Origin: Aurantiacibacter spongiae | GTDB lineage: Bacteria; Pseudomonadota; Alphaproteobacteria; Sphingomonadales; Sphingomonadaceae | Direction: 5' to 3' | Length of the DNA stretch: 64,000 bases | NCBI RefSeq assembly: GCF_003815535.1 | Contig: NZ_RPFZ01000001.1 | Span: forward strand, 62,001 to 126,000 | Notes under the pieces: generated by a model | Told to the model about the DNA's origin: nothing | The model's input: the letters and a program-made list of their open reading frames with translations, nothing else | The model's database searches: none | Position numbers and translations under genes: made by a program | In this document: positions 17,864-26,288 of the stretch, piece after piece | How positions within the stretch are numbered: position 1 is the first letter of the stretch | Layout: each line of letters starts with the position of its first letter

Positions 17864-20092
17864 GTGGCGTCGGCCCCATCTTCCGCAACGGCCCAGACCG
17901 TACGCAAGCGCTCGCGCTGGAGACGGCGCGCGCAGATCACCGCGCGTCGCATCAACCTGTTCTTCTGGCTCGAACTCGCGGCCTACGTCGCCCTCGCGGT
18001 TATGCTGGCGACAGCCTGGGTGGCGCTGGGCGTTCGATCCGACAAGGGTGAGCCGATCCCCTCGGCGCAGGCCGCCGCGCTGCTTGTCAGTACGCTCATC
18101 CCGGCGCTCGCCATCGTCGTCCTGTGGGGCAGGCGGGTAGCCATCCGCCGGGCGGGCACGACGACCGCGCGCCTGCATGTCAACCTCGTCTTCTTCTTTT
18201 CGCTTCTCGCGGCGATCCCGACGCTGATGGTGGCGGTGTTCGCCTCGTTCCTGTTCCAGTCGGGCGTGCAGTTCTGGTTTTCCAGCGATTCCAGGGGGAT
18301 ATTGGAGAATGCTAACGAACTCGCCCGCGAATCCTACGACGCCAATCAGCGCAACGTTCGCGACAACGCCATCGCGATGGCCAACGATGTGCGGGCCTTC
18401 CTGAACGAATTTCCCATCAACAGCAGCGATTTCCAGGAACAGTATCTGCTGCAGACCTACTATCGCGATCTCAGCAAGAGCGCCATTCTCGTGGTCGGAG
18501 AAGACGGAGTCCTGCGTACGCCCGCCATCGTCGCGCCCGATCAAGGCGATGTCAGCCAGCTCGTCAGTGCCGATACGATTGCCCGGATCCGCGGGGGCGA
18601 GGATGTCGTCGTCAAATCCTATCCCGAAAGCATCGACGCGGTGACCGCGCTCGATCAGGATGCGACCGTTTTCCTCTACATCTCGCGCCGGGCCAATGCG
18701 AGCTATCTGCGGCAGTATCAGCTGGCGCAGGACGTGGTCAGCAATTACGATGAACTGAGCGCCAACGCGCGCGTGCTGCAATTGCGCTTCAACATCGCGT
18801 TGTTCTTCGTCTCGCTCGCGCTGGTGGGCCTTGCCGTCTATGCAGCGCTGCGTTTCGCCGACCGGCAGGTGAAGCCGCTTGCCGAGCTGGCCGGCGCGGC
18901 CCGCGAGATCGGCGCCGGGAATTACGCCATGCGCGTTTCCGGGCGCGCCGGGCAGGACGAGATCGGCCTCCTCAACCGGGCCTTCAATCGCATGACCGCG
19001 CAGATCGAGCGGCAGACCGATGCGCTGCTCGGTGCCAACCACCAGCTCGCCGAGCGGCGCACCTTCATCGAGGCTGTGCTGCAATCGATCACCGCCGGCA
19101 TCATTTCGGTGGACGGGGAGGGGCGCGTTTCGCTGATGAACAACTCGGCCCGCGCGGTGCTGCTCGACGATCCCGAAGCGGTCGTGGTCGGGACCGACCT
19201 TCACGATATCGCGCCCCAGCTTTCCCGGCTGGTGGAGGAGGGCGCACCGAGCGAGATCATCCAGCTCAATCGCGGCAACGAGCTGCTGACGCTCGCCGTC
19301 CAGATGGCACCGGCGACGGAGGGGCACGTCATCACCTTCGAGGACATCACCCGTCGCCTGCTCGACCAGCGTCAGGCTGCCTGGTCCGATGTCGCCCGCC
19401 GCATCGCGCACGAGATCAAGAATCCGCTCACGCCCATCCAGCTCGCCACCGAACGGCTGAAGCGGCGTTACGGCAGGCAGATCGACAAGGACGTGGAACT
19501 GTTCGAAGAGCTGACCGGAACGATCATCCGGCAGGTGGGAGACCTGCGGAAGATGGTCGACGAGTTCAGCAGCTTCGCCCGCATACCCAAACCCCATTTC
19601 CGCAGCGAGGACGCGGTCGACCTGCTCCGCCAGGCGCTGTTCCTGCAGGAGGTTGCGCATCCCGACATCGCCTACCGGTTCGAGGCGGAGAGCGAGATCG
19701 GCCCCGTCGAGTGCGACCGTCACCAGTTCGGGCAGGCGATGACCAACGTGCTCAAGAATGCCGCCGAAGCGATCGAGGCCCGCCGCCGCGACGCGCCCGA
19801 GGACTGGCGTGGTCGAATCGGCGTGACCGTGTCGCGAACGGGCCGGATGATGCGCATCGACGTGAAGGACAACGGCATCGGCCTGCCGAAGGGCACGGTC
19901 AATGTCATCGAACCCTACGTGACGACGCGCGAGAAGGGGACCGGCCTCGGACTCGCGATCGTCAAGAAGATCGTGGAGGAGCACGGCGGCGACATCGCCT
20001 TCACCTCTCCGCCGGGCGGTGGAACCTGCGCCACGCTGCGCTTCGCCATCGATCCGGCCGAGGCTGGCGAGACCAGCGAGGCCGCGGAATGA
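17864..20092 (+). CDS. ntrY: Transmembrane sensor kinase NtrY
   Basis: NtrY is the membrane partner of NtrX, implicated in nitrogen and redox/oxygen sensing in alphaproteobacteria. The 742-residue protein starts with a basic cytoplasmic stretch, has membrane segments at about residues 30-50, 70-90, 105-130 and 305-325, and a periplasmic sensor part between the third and fourth. HAMP (about 325-380), PAS (about 395-500), HisKA with phospho-His near 516 in [10 protein letters not shown], and HATPase domains follow. The start codon is GTG at 17864. ntrX follows after 56 bases. Confidence 0.95.
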   Translation: MASAPSSATAQTVRKRSRWRRRAQITARRINLFFWLELAAYVALAVMLATAWVALGVRSDKGEPIPSAQAAALLVSTLIPALAIVVLWGRRVAIRRAGTTTARLHVNLVFFFSLLAAIPTLMVAVFASFLFQSGVQFWFSSDSRGILENANELARESYDANQRNVRDNAIAMANDVRAFLNEFPINSSDFQEQYLLQTYYRDLSKSAILVVGEDGVLRTPAIVAPDQGDVSQLVSADTIARIRGGEDVVVKSYPESIDAVTALDQDATVFLYISRRANASYLRQYQLAQDVVSNYDELSANARVLQLRFNIALFFVSLALVGLAVYAALRFADRQVKPLAELAGAAREIGAGNYAMRVSGRAGQDEIGLLNRAFNRMTAQIERQTDALLGANHQLAERRTFIEAVLQSITAGIISVDGEGRVSLMNNSARAVLLDDPEAVVVGTDLHDIAPQLSRLVEEGAPSEIIQLNRGNELLTLAVQMAPATEGHVITFEDITRRLLDQRQAAWSDVARRIAHEIKNPLTPIQLATERLKRRYGRQIDKDVELFEELTGTIIRQVGDLRKMVDEFSSFARIPKPHFRSEDAVDLLRQALFLQEVAHPDIAYRFEAESEIGPVECDRHQFGQAMTNVLKNAAEAIEARRRDAPEDWRGRIGVTVSRTGRMMRIDVKDNGIGLPKGTVNVIEPYVTTREKGTGLGLAIVKKIVEEHGGDIAFTSPPGGGTCATLRFAIDPAEAGETSEAAE

Positions 20093-20148
20093 GCCGACAA
20101 CAATCGCACGATACCGGGGCGGGCTCGCCCCCTGAAGGAAGGTACTGA

Positions 20149-21534
20149 ATGGCACTCGACATACTGGTAGTCGATGACGAGCGCGACATCCGCGACCTGG
20201 TAGCCGGCGTTCTCGACGACGAGGGCTACGAATGCCGGACCGCCGGGGATAGCGACACCGCGCTCGCAATGGTCGACGAACGCCGGCCGAGCCTCGTGCT
20301 GCTCGACGTGTGGCTCCACGGCAGCCCGATGGACGGACTGGAGGTGCTCGATGCGATCAAGGCGCGCGAACCCAATCTGCCGGTGCTGATCTTTTCCGGC
20401 CACGGCAACGTCGATACCGCCGTCTCCGCCGTGGGGCGCGGGGCGATGGACTTCATCGAAAAGCCGTTCGAGGCGGAAAAGCTGCTTCACCTCGTCGCCC
20501 GCGCGACCGAAACCGAGCGCCTGCGCCGGGAGAACGAGCGATTGCGCGAAGGCTTCGCCTCGCCCGATGAATTCACCGGCAATTCCACGGTCATCAACCA
20601 GGTCCGCGCGACCCTGAAGCGTGTCGCCAACACGGGCAGCCGGGTTCTGGTGAGCGGCCCGGCCGGCGCCGGAAAGGAAGTCGCCGCCCGCCTGCTGCAC
20701 GCCTGGAGCCCGCGCGCCGACAAGGCTTTCGTCACCGTCAATTCCGCGCGCATCACGCCTGACCGTTTCGAACAGGAGTTGTTCGGCGAGGAAGCCGACG
20801 GCAAGATGGTCCGGCCCGGACTGCTGGAAATGGCGGATGGCGGCACCCTCTATCTGGACGAGGTCGCCGACATGCCCGAAAGCACGCAGGCCCGCATCCT
20901 GCGCGTGCTGACCGACCAGAGCTTCGTTCGCGTCGGCGGCAACCGGCAGGTGGGGGTCGATGTGCGGGTCGTGTCCTCCACCGCGCGCGATCTGCCGACC
21001 GAGATCGAGGAGAAGCGCTTTCGCGAAGACCTGTTCTACCGCCTCAATGTCGTGCCTATCGAGATCCCGCCACTGGCCGACCGAAGAGACGACATACCCG
21101 CGCTCGCCGACCATTTCTTCACCCGCTACGCCCGCGAGCAGGGCCTGCAACCCCCCGCCATCACCTCGGAAGCGATGGCGGCGCTGCAAGCCTACGACTG
21201 GCCGGGCAACGTGCGGCAGTTGCGCAACGTCATCGAACGAACCGTCATCCTCGCCCCGCGCGAAGAGTTCGACACGATCAAGCCGGACATGCTGCCCGCC
21301 GAGATCACCGGGGGCGGCGATACCGAGGGCGGCGGTATCTCGACGCTCATGGGAGTACCGCTACGTGAGGCGCGGGAGAGTTTCGAGCGCGAGTATCTTC
21401 GCGTACAGATACGGCGCTTTTCCGGGAATATCTCCAAGACCGCCGGTTTTATCGGCATGGAGCGTTCGGCCTTGCACAGGAAACTCAAGCTCCTGGGCAT
21501 GAACGACCGAAATGGCGATGGCGACAGGGACTGA
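20149..21534 (+). CDS. ntrX: Response regulator NtrX lacking the GAFTGA loop
   Basis: The 461-residue protein has a receiver domain (phospho-acceptor Asp53 in LLLDVW), a central AAA+ domain with Walker A GPAGAGKE and Walker B TLYLDEV, and a C-terminal Fis-type DNA-binding helix-turn-helix. The region where sigma-54 activators carry GAFTGA reads instead ELFGEEADGKMVRPGLLE, so it cannot contact sigma-54 in the usual way. It more likely regulates sigma-70 promoters, as reported for some alphaproteobacterial NtrX proteins. GGAAGG precedes the ATG. hfq follows after 181 bases, in which I see no other gene. Confidence 0.95.
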   Translation: MALDILVVDDERDIRDLVAGVLDDEGYECRTAGDSDTALAMVDERRPSLVLLDVWLHGSPMDGLEVLDAIKAREPNLPVLIFSGHGNVDTAVSAVGRGAMDFIEKPFEAEKLLHLVARATETERLRRENERLREGFASPDEFTGNSTVINQVRATLKRVANTGSRVLVSGPAGAGKEVAARLLHAWSPRADKAFVTVNSARITPDRFEQELFGEEADGKMVRPGLLEMADGGTLYLDEVADMPESTQARILRVLTDQSFVRVGGNRQVGVDVRVVSSTARDLPTEIEEKRFREDLFYRLNVVPIEIPPLADRRDDIPALADHFFTRYAREQGLQPPAITSEAMAALQAYDWPGNVRQLRNVIERTVILAPREEFDTIKPDMLPAEITGGGDTEGGGISTLMGVPLREARESFEREYLRVQIRRFSGNISKTAGFIGMERSALHRKLKLLGMNDRNGDGDRD

Positions 21535-21715
21535 GCACGTTCTTCCAGTGACATCACGCGAGCATTACGGAACTAACCGGGCGTCTTGTTCTTTTCCTTT
21601 CTGCATGGCGATGTTGCGTGCGCGAAAAATGGCGGCGATCATCGCCCTCGCATCGCGATGTCGCCAGATTGCGTCCGTCCCTCGCGGCGGTCGCCAAAAA
21701 ACAGGACGGTAATCC

Positions 21716-22336
21716 ATGACGAAGGGCACATTGTCCGCCCGACCGCGAGCCACCCCGCCGACGGCAGAGGAAAAAGCGAGGCGACCCGCCACGGACGGTC
21801 GCTCGAGAAGTGACGGCAAGGGGACGAACCTGCAAGACCTGTTCCTCAATCACCTTCGGCGCGAGAAGACCCCCGTCACCATGTTTCTCGTCAAGGGCGT
21901 GAAGCTTCAGGGCATCGTGACCTGGTTCGACAACTTCTCCATCCTGCTGCGCCGCGACGGACAATCGCAACTGGTCTACAAGCACGCCATTTCCACCATC
22001 ATGCCCGGGCAGCCCATGGACGCGGACATGTTCGGGCCGGGTCACGAAAGCAGCCGCAAGGCGCGCTTGCTGCAGGACATCTTTCTCTCCCGGGTGCGGG
22101 ACGCGGGCGTGCAGGTGACGATGTTTCTGGTGAACGGCGTCATGCTGCAGGGCCGGATCGCGGCCTTCGATCTGTTCTGCATGCTGCTGGAGCGCGAGGG
22201 ATACGTGCAACTGGCCTACAAGCATGCCGTATCGACCATTCAACCGGCGACGCATGTCGACCTCACCGACGAAATCGACGAGGATGAGGACGGAAAAGAC
22301 GATGCCGCCGATGCTGACGAAGGCGACGACGACTGA
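21716..22336 (+). CDS. hfq: RNA chaperone Hfq with two tandem Sm domains
   Basis: Hfq anneals small RNAs to mRNAs, normally as a homohexamer of 70-100-residue chains. This 206-residue chain contains two Hfq domains exactly 80 residues apart. Domain 1 (about 37-101) has LQD at 39-41, Lys63 of the distal face, FDNF at 71-74 and YKHAI at 88-92, with the rim arginines in RREK (48-51). Domain 2 (about 117-181) keeps LQD (119-121), FDLF and YKHAV. Its distal Lys is Met143, and the rim patch is degraded to RDAG. A basic N-terminal extension and an acidic Asp/Glu tail flank them. Three chains could form a pseudo-hexamer (inference). AGGACGG precedes the ATG. hflX lies directly downstream. Confidence 0.96.
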   Translation: MTKGTLSARPRATPPTAEEKARRPATDGRSRSDGKGTNLQDLFLNHLRREKTPVTMFLVKGVKLQGIVTWFDNFSILLRRDGQSQLVYKHAISTIMPGQPMDADMFGPGHESSRKARLLQDIFLSRVRDAGVQVTMFLVNGVMLQGRIAAFDLFCMLLEREGYVQLAYKHAVSTIQPATHVDLTDEIDEDEDGKDDAADADEGDDD

Positions 22337-22389
22337 TAGTCGATGACGATATCGAAGGCGAGGTCACGCGCGGCGCGCGGGCCCTCGTC

Positions 22390-23661
22390 GTGTGTCCGGA
22401 CATTCGCGGCCAGCGCACGGCGGAAGATCCCGCCTCGCGCCTTGCCGAAGCCGAAGGTCTGGCGATGGCGATCGGGATCGTCGTCGCCCATAGCTATGTC
22501 CTCCAGGTGCGTGAAATCCGTCCGAATACGTTGTTCGGTGCCGGTCAGGTGCAGAACATCGCCACCGATTGCGAGCTTCACGACGCAGAGCTGGTTATCG
22601 TCGACGGGGCGCTGACGGCCATTCAGCAACGCAACCTGGAAGAGACGATCGGGCGCAAGGTCATCGATCGTACCGGGCTTATCCTTGAGATTTTCGGGGA
22701 GCGCGCCGTTACCGCGGAGGGGCGGCTGCAGGTTGAACTCGCGCATCTGGATTACCAGCAGAGCCGGCTCGTGCGCAGTTGGACCCACCTTGAACGCCAG
22801 CGCGGCGGTTTCGGCTTTCTCGGCGGCCCCGGAGAAACGCAGATCGAGGCCGACCGACGGATGATCCGCGACCGGATGGCGAGGTTGCGGCGTGAACTCG
22901 AGCAGGTGCGCAAGACCCGGGAACTGCATCGCAAGCGGCGCGACCGCGCGCCCTGGCCGGTAATTGCTCTGGTTGGTTACACCAACGCCGGCAAATCGAC
23001 GCTGTTCAACCGACTGACCGGGGCCGATGTCATGGCCGAAGACTTGCTGTTCGCAACGCTCGATCCGACCATGCGCGCCCTTGATCTGCCCGGAGTCGAG
23101 AAGGCGATTCTGTCCGATACGGTCGGGTTCATCTCCGACCTGCCCACCCAGCTGGTCGCTGCATTCCGTGCCACGCTGGAGGAAGTGACCGCCGCCGACA
23201 TCGTGCTTCACGTGCGCGACATCGCCAACGCCGACAGCGCCGAACAGAAGCGGCAGGTTCTCTCCGTTCTCGCGGATCTCGGCGTGGTGAACGAGGAGGG
23301 GGAGGGGGCCGAGGCGCCCGTCATCGAAGTATGGAACAAGATCGACCTGCTGGATCAGGAGACAAGGGACGACCTGGTCGCCGCGGCGCGGCAGGACGGT
23401 TCCGCGATCGCGCTTTCAGCCGTATCGGGTCAGGGAATGGAAACCCTGCGCGAGACGCTTGGCGCAGTGCTTACCGAGGGCGCTAGGCTGCATACCATGA
23501 CGTTGCCCGCGAGAGATGGCGCGCGAATCGCGTGGCTTCACGCGCATGGCGAGGTTCTGTCGGAAGATGATGCCGGGGTCGGAGAGGACGGTCCGCTGCG
23601 ACAGATCGCGGTACGGTTGACAGAGAAGGAATGGGGACGCTTCATCGCGCTCGAGGCTTGA
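22390..23661 (+). CDS. hflX: Ribosome-associated GTPase HflX (true start probably upstream)
   Basis: HflX is a GTPase that splits stalled ribosomes, commonly encoded after hfq. N-terminal HflX domain, a helical coiled-coil with GFGFLGGPGETQIE, and a G domain with Walker A GYTNAGKST, DTVGFISDLP and NKID are intact. The first normal start codon is GTG at 22390, but the preceding in-frame codons encode GARALVV, which looks like the first conserved beta strand, and the frame is open back to 22318. A start at ATA 22336 (overlapping the hfq stop as TGATA) or CTG 22333 would restore it. It converges with mazG, 13 bases away. Confidence 0.93.
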   Translation: MCPDIRGQRTAEDPASRLAEAEGLAMAIGIVVAHSYVLQVREIRPNTLFGAGQVQNIATDCELHDAELVIVDGALTAIQQRNLEETIGRKVIDRTGLILEIFGERAVTAEGRLQVELAHLDYQQSRLVRSWTHLERQRGGFGFLGGPGETQIEADRRMIRDRMARLRRELEQVRKTRELHRKRRDRAPWPVIALVGYTNAGKSTLFNRLTGADVMAEDLLFATLDPTMRALDLPGVEKAILSDTVGFISDLPTQLVAAFRATLEEVTAADIVLHVRDIANADSAEQKRQVLSVLADLGVVNEEGEGAEAPVIEVWNKIDLLDQETRDDLVAAARQDGSAIALSAVSGQGMETLRETLGAVLTEGARLHTMTLPARDGARIAWLHAHGEVLSEDDAGVGEDGPLRQIAVRLTEKEWGRFIALEA

Positions 23662-23674
23662 ACCCCCGGATTCC

Positions 23675-24427
23675 TCAGTCCTCCGCCTGCTTGACCTTCT
23701 GCCAGAGCGTTTCCTGCGCATCGAGATCGAGCGCGGCGAAAGCCCCGTCTGCGGCGGCTTCCATTGCGCGGTAGCGCCGCTCGAACTTGGCGTTGGCGGC
23801 TCGCAGGGCGTTTTCCGCGTCGATACCGTATGCACGCGCGACATTGACCGCTGCGAACAGGAGGTCGCCGGCCTCCTCGAACCGGTGAGCCTCGTCCGCC
23901 TGCGAAAGCTCCTGCAATTCCTCCACCAGCTTCGCTGCCGGACCTTCGCGATCGGGCCAGTCGAAACCGTCGCGCGCGGCACGCTTCTGCAACTTTTCCG
24001 CGCGCATGAGCGCCGGCAGGGCGCGCGCAATGCCGTCCAACGCGCTGCGCGCCCCGGTTTCAGCGCGTTCGGCGGCCTTGATATCCTCCCACCGAGCGGC
24101 ATCCATAGAGCCTGTTTCCGCGCTGAAGATATGCGGATGGCGCGATTCCATCTTGTCGGCGATGGAACGGGCCACATCTTCGAAGGCGAAAAGACCGGCT
24201 TCCTCGGCCATACGGGCGTGGAACACGACCTGTAACAGGAGATCGCCGAGTTCGCCGCGCAAATCATCCATGTCGGACCGCTCGATGGCATCGACGACCT
24301 CGTAGGCCTCCTCGATGGTGTACGGCGCGATGCTGGCGAAATCTTGCGCGAGATCCCACTCGCACCCGCGCTCCGGGTCGCGCAACCGGGCCATGATCGC
24401 GAGCAGACGATCGAGTTGAGCTGTCAT
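23675..24427 (-). CDS. mazG: Nucleoside triphosphate pyrophosphohydrolase MazG
   Basis: MazG hydrolyses NTPs and dNTPs to monophosphates, sanitising the pool and damping ppGpp signalling. The 250-residue protein has the tandem MazG arrangement. The N-terminal copy carries EEAYEVVDAIE and GELGDLLLQ, the metal-binding EExxE and ExxD residues, and a second copy follows from about residue 125 (EELQEL and EEAGDLLF). It is monocistronic on the minus strand. An AT-only palindrome lies 66 bases upstream. Confidence 0.95.
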   Translation of the reverse strand: MTAQLDRLLAIMARLRDPERGCEWDLAQDFASIAPYTIEEAYEVVDAIERSDMDDLRGELGDLLLQVVFHARMAEEAGLFAFEDVARSIADKMESRHPHIFSAETGSMDAARWEDIKAAERAETGARSALDGIARALPALMRAEKLQKRAARDGFDWPDREGPAAKLVEELQELSQADEAHRFEEAGDLLFAAVNVARAYGIDAENALRAANAKFERRYRAMEAAADGAFAALDLDAQETLWQKVKQAED

Positions 24428-24492
24428 GGTCTTCCCGCGGCGGGAGGGGAGAAGCCGAACGATATCCGGTTGGTAGCGAGCGCAGCAGGACG

Positions 24493-24506
24493 ATAATATA
24501 TATTAT
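24493..24506. repeat. 14-bp palindrome made only of A and T
   Basis: ATAATATATATTAT is a perfect palindrome, striking in a GC-rich window. It lies 66 bases upstream of mazG and 36 bases beyond the stop of the 55-residue membrane protein gene on the same strand. It may contain the mazG -10 element or be a protein-binding site. Nothing else is seen in the gap 24428-24541. Confidence 0.45.
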
Positions 24507-24541
24507 GTAAAATCACGAAGGCTTCCATGCGGTGGGTTCCT

Positions 24542-24709
24542 TCACCTGAGCAGCTCCACGACCAGAAAAAGCGTTGCGAAGATCGTGAGCCAGATCAAGG
24601 AAATACGCGTCGTCTTCGCTGCGTCGATCCGGTGCGCCCGGTAGGCCGACGCCGCGAGAATTCCCCAGCCGACAAGAGCGACGAGCGAAACGGCCTGCGC
24701 CGAACTCAC
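24542..24709 (-). CDS. 55-residue two-helix membrane protein
   Basis: This gene is short but well supported. The GTG at 24709 overlaps the MBL-hydrolase stop (GTGA), the same coupling used throughout this operon. The product has two hydrophobic helices (about residues 5-22 and 36-53) joined by a polar basic loop containing YRAHRIDAAKTTR. It resembles the small uncharacterised inner-membrane proteins that end many operons; no family name is recognised. It is the last gene of the run that begins near the tRNA-Ser. A frame on the same strand offset by one could be read, but has no start overlap and no membrane pattern. Confidence 0.65.
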   Translation of the reverse strand: MSSAQAVSLVALVGWGILAASAYRAHRIDAAKTTRISLIWLTIFATLFLVVELLR

Positions 24710-25473
24710 GCAGCCAGTTCCAGCCCGTCATATCCGACCAGGACGTTGTCGGGTATTTCTCGACTGAGCGCGGCGTAATCCATGCTCTTGTCCAGATGCG
24801 TCAGCACCGTGATCTCGGCGCGGCTCCGGCTGCCGAGAGCAATTGCCATCTCGAGATTGGCGTGCGTGGGATGCTTTTCCCGCCGCAGGCAATCCGAAAC
24901 GAGGATGTCCACCCCGTCGAAGAGATCCACCATGCCATCGGTTATCTCTGCGAAATCAGTAGCGTATCCAATGGATTTGCCATCGGCTTCGAAGCGATAG
25001 GCGGTCGAGCAGATCGCGCCATGCGGCATCTCCTCGCTATCGACGCCAAACCCCGCATGCATGCGCATCGTGTCCAGCGTCGCCAGCTGCACGATACTGG
25101 GATATCCGTGCTGGCCGGCGAAGACATATCCGAACCGAGCTCGCAGGCGCCGCGCCGTTTCGGCCGATGCGAAACCGGGTATGCCGGTCGAGCGGCCGAA
25201 CCGGAGCGGGCGCAGGTCGTCGATGCCGTGACAGTGATCGGCATGATCATGCGTCCAGAAAACGCCGTCGATGCTGCCGATCTCGTTGTCGAGAAGCTGG
25301 CGACGCAGATCGGGAGAGGTGTCCACCAGCAAGCGGCGCCCCTCGTCGCTCTCTACCACGATGGATACGCGAGAACGGCGGTTACGGGGTTGCGCCGGAT
25401 CGCATTCGCCCCAGTCATTTCCGAGGCGCGGCACGCCGGTCGACGTGCCGGACCCGAGCATGATGAGCTTCAC
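24706..25473 (-). CDS. MBL-fold metallo-hydrolase (PhnP-like)
   Basis: The 255-residue metallo-beta-lactamase-fold protein has the N-terminal GSGTSTGVP motif, the zinc motif THDHADH near residue 74, DLRPL after it, and VSDCLR and THLDKSM further on, matching the PhnP/cyclic-phosphodiesterase branch. A phosphodiesterase role is likely, but the substrate is not deducible. The start is GTG at 25473, overlapping the tatD stop by 4 bases; its own stop overlaps the next small gene. Confidence 0.9.
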   Translation of the reverse strand: MKLIMLGSGTSTGVPRLGNDWGECDPAQPRNRRSRVSIVVESDEGRRLLVDTSPDLRRQLLDNEIGSIDGVFWTHDHADHCHGIDDLRPLRFGRSTGIPGFASAETARRLRARFGYVFAGQHGYPSIVQLATLDTMRMHAGFGVDSEEMPHGAICSTAYRFEADGKSIGYATDFAEITDGMVDLFDGVDILVSDCLRREKHPTHANLEMAIALGSRSRAEITVLTHLDKSMDYAALSREIPDNVLVGYDGLELAA

Positions 25474-26288
25474 GTGGCCACTCCCGGGTCGCTGCCGGCC
25501 GGGTCCGCCTTGGCGAACAGGCTGAAGAAATTGCGCGTCGTCGCTCGCGCCAGTTCGTCGAGCGGCTCATCGCGCAGGTCCGCGACGAATTGCGCCGTGT
25601 CGCGAACGAAAGCAGGCTCTCCGGTCTTTCCGCGATGCGGAACGGGGGCGAGAAACGGACTGTCGGTTTCCACCAGCAGACGATCCGCGGGTATCTCCGT
25701 GACGAAAGCCTGGAGTTCCTTGGCATTCTTGAAGGTCACGATCCCAGAGATCGAGATCGTCAGGCCGAGTTCGAGCACCTTGCGACCGAAACGGGCGGAG
25801 GCCGTGAAGCAATGGATGAGGGCTGGGAAAACGCCCTTCCTCATCTCTTCGTTGAGGATCCGAAGGGTATCTTCCTCGGCCTCGCGCGTGTGGATTACCA
25901 GCGGCAGACCGGTTTCGCGCGCTACATCTATGTGCATGCGGAACAGAACGCGTTGCGTGTCCCGGTCTGACCTGTCGTAGTAGAAATCCAGTCCGCTCTC
26001 CCCGATCCCGACGACGCGGGGATCGTCGGTGGCGTCGCGCAACGCCCGCCGCCCCAGATCGGCGTGCCGGTCCGCCTCGTGAGGGTGGATCCCGACCGTG
26101 GCCCAGACATCGGTTTCGCGATGCGCAGTGGCAACGACGTCGCGCCATTCGGACTGACGGGTGGAAATGTTGAGAAAGCCCCGGACGCCGCGGGCGCGCG
26201 CATTGCCAAGTATCTCGTCCTGCCGATCGGACAATCCCTCGTAGTTGAGGTGGCAATGGCTGTCGATCAGGGGAGCCGAGAGGGTCAA
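25470..26288 (-). CDS. tatD: TatD-family metal-dependent hydrolase (DNase)
   Basis: TatD proteins are TIM-barrel metal hydrolases with 3'-5' exonuclease activity. The 272-residue product begins with the metal-binding DSHCHLNYEG. It then has GIHPH near residue 65, GESGLDFYY (Glu ligand), HTREAEEDT, HCFT, and ETDSPFLAP with the final Asp. The only start fitting the conserved N-terminus is TTG at 26288, which overlaps the metG stop as TTGA. The frame continues upstream inside metG without similarity. The metG-tatD pairing is widespread in bacteria. Confidence 0.94.
   Translation of the reverse strand: MTLSAPLIDSHCHLNYEGLSDRQDEILGNARARGVRGFLNISTRQSEWRDVVATAHRETDVWATVGIHPHEADRHADLGRRALRDATDDPRVVGIGESGLDFYYDRSDRDTQRVLFRMHIDVARETGLPLVIHTREAEEDTLRILNEEMRKGVFPALIHCFTASARFGRKVLELGLTISISGIVTFKNAKELQAFVTEIPADRLLVETDSPFLAPVPHRGKTGEPAFVRDTAQFVADLRDEPLDELARATTRNFFSLFAKADPAGSDPGVAT

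Noticed and set aside
17813-20269. 818-codon minus-strand open frame over ntrY
   Set aside because: Antisense shadow caused by high GC codon use. ntrY on the plus strand has intact kinase motifs.
24513-24731. 72-codon minus-strand frame next to the MBL hydrolase
   Set aside because: It overlaps the hydrolase 3' end in another frame and is Arg/Gly-rich. The 55-codon frame at 24542-24709 has a coupled start and two membrane helices.
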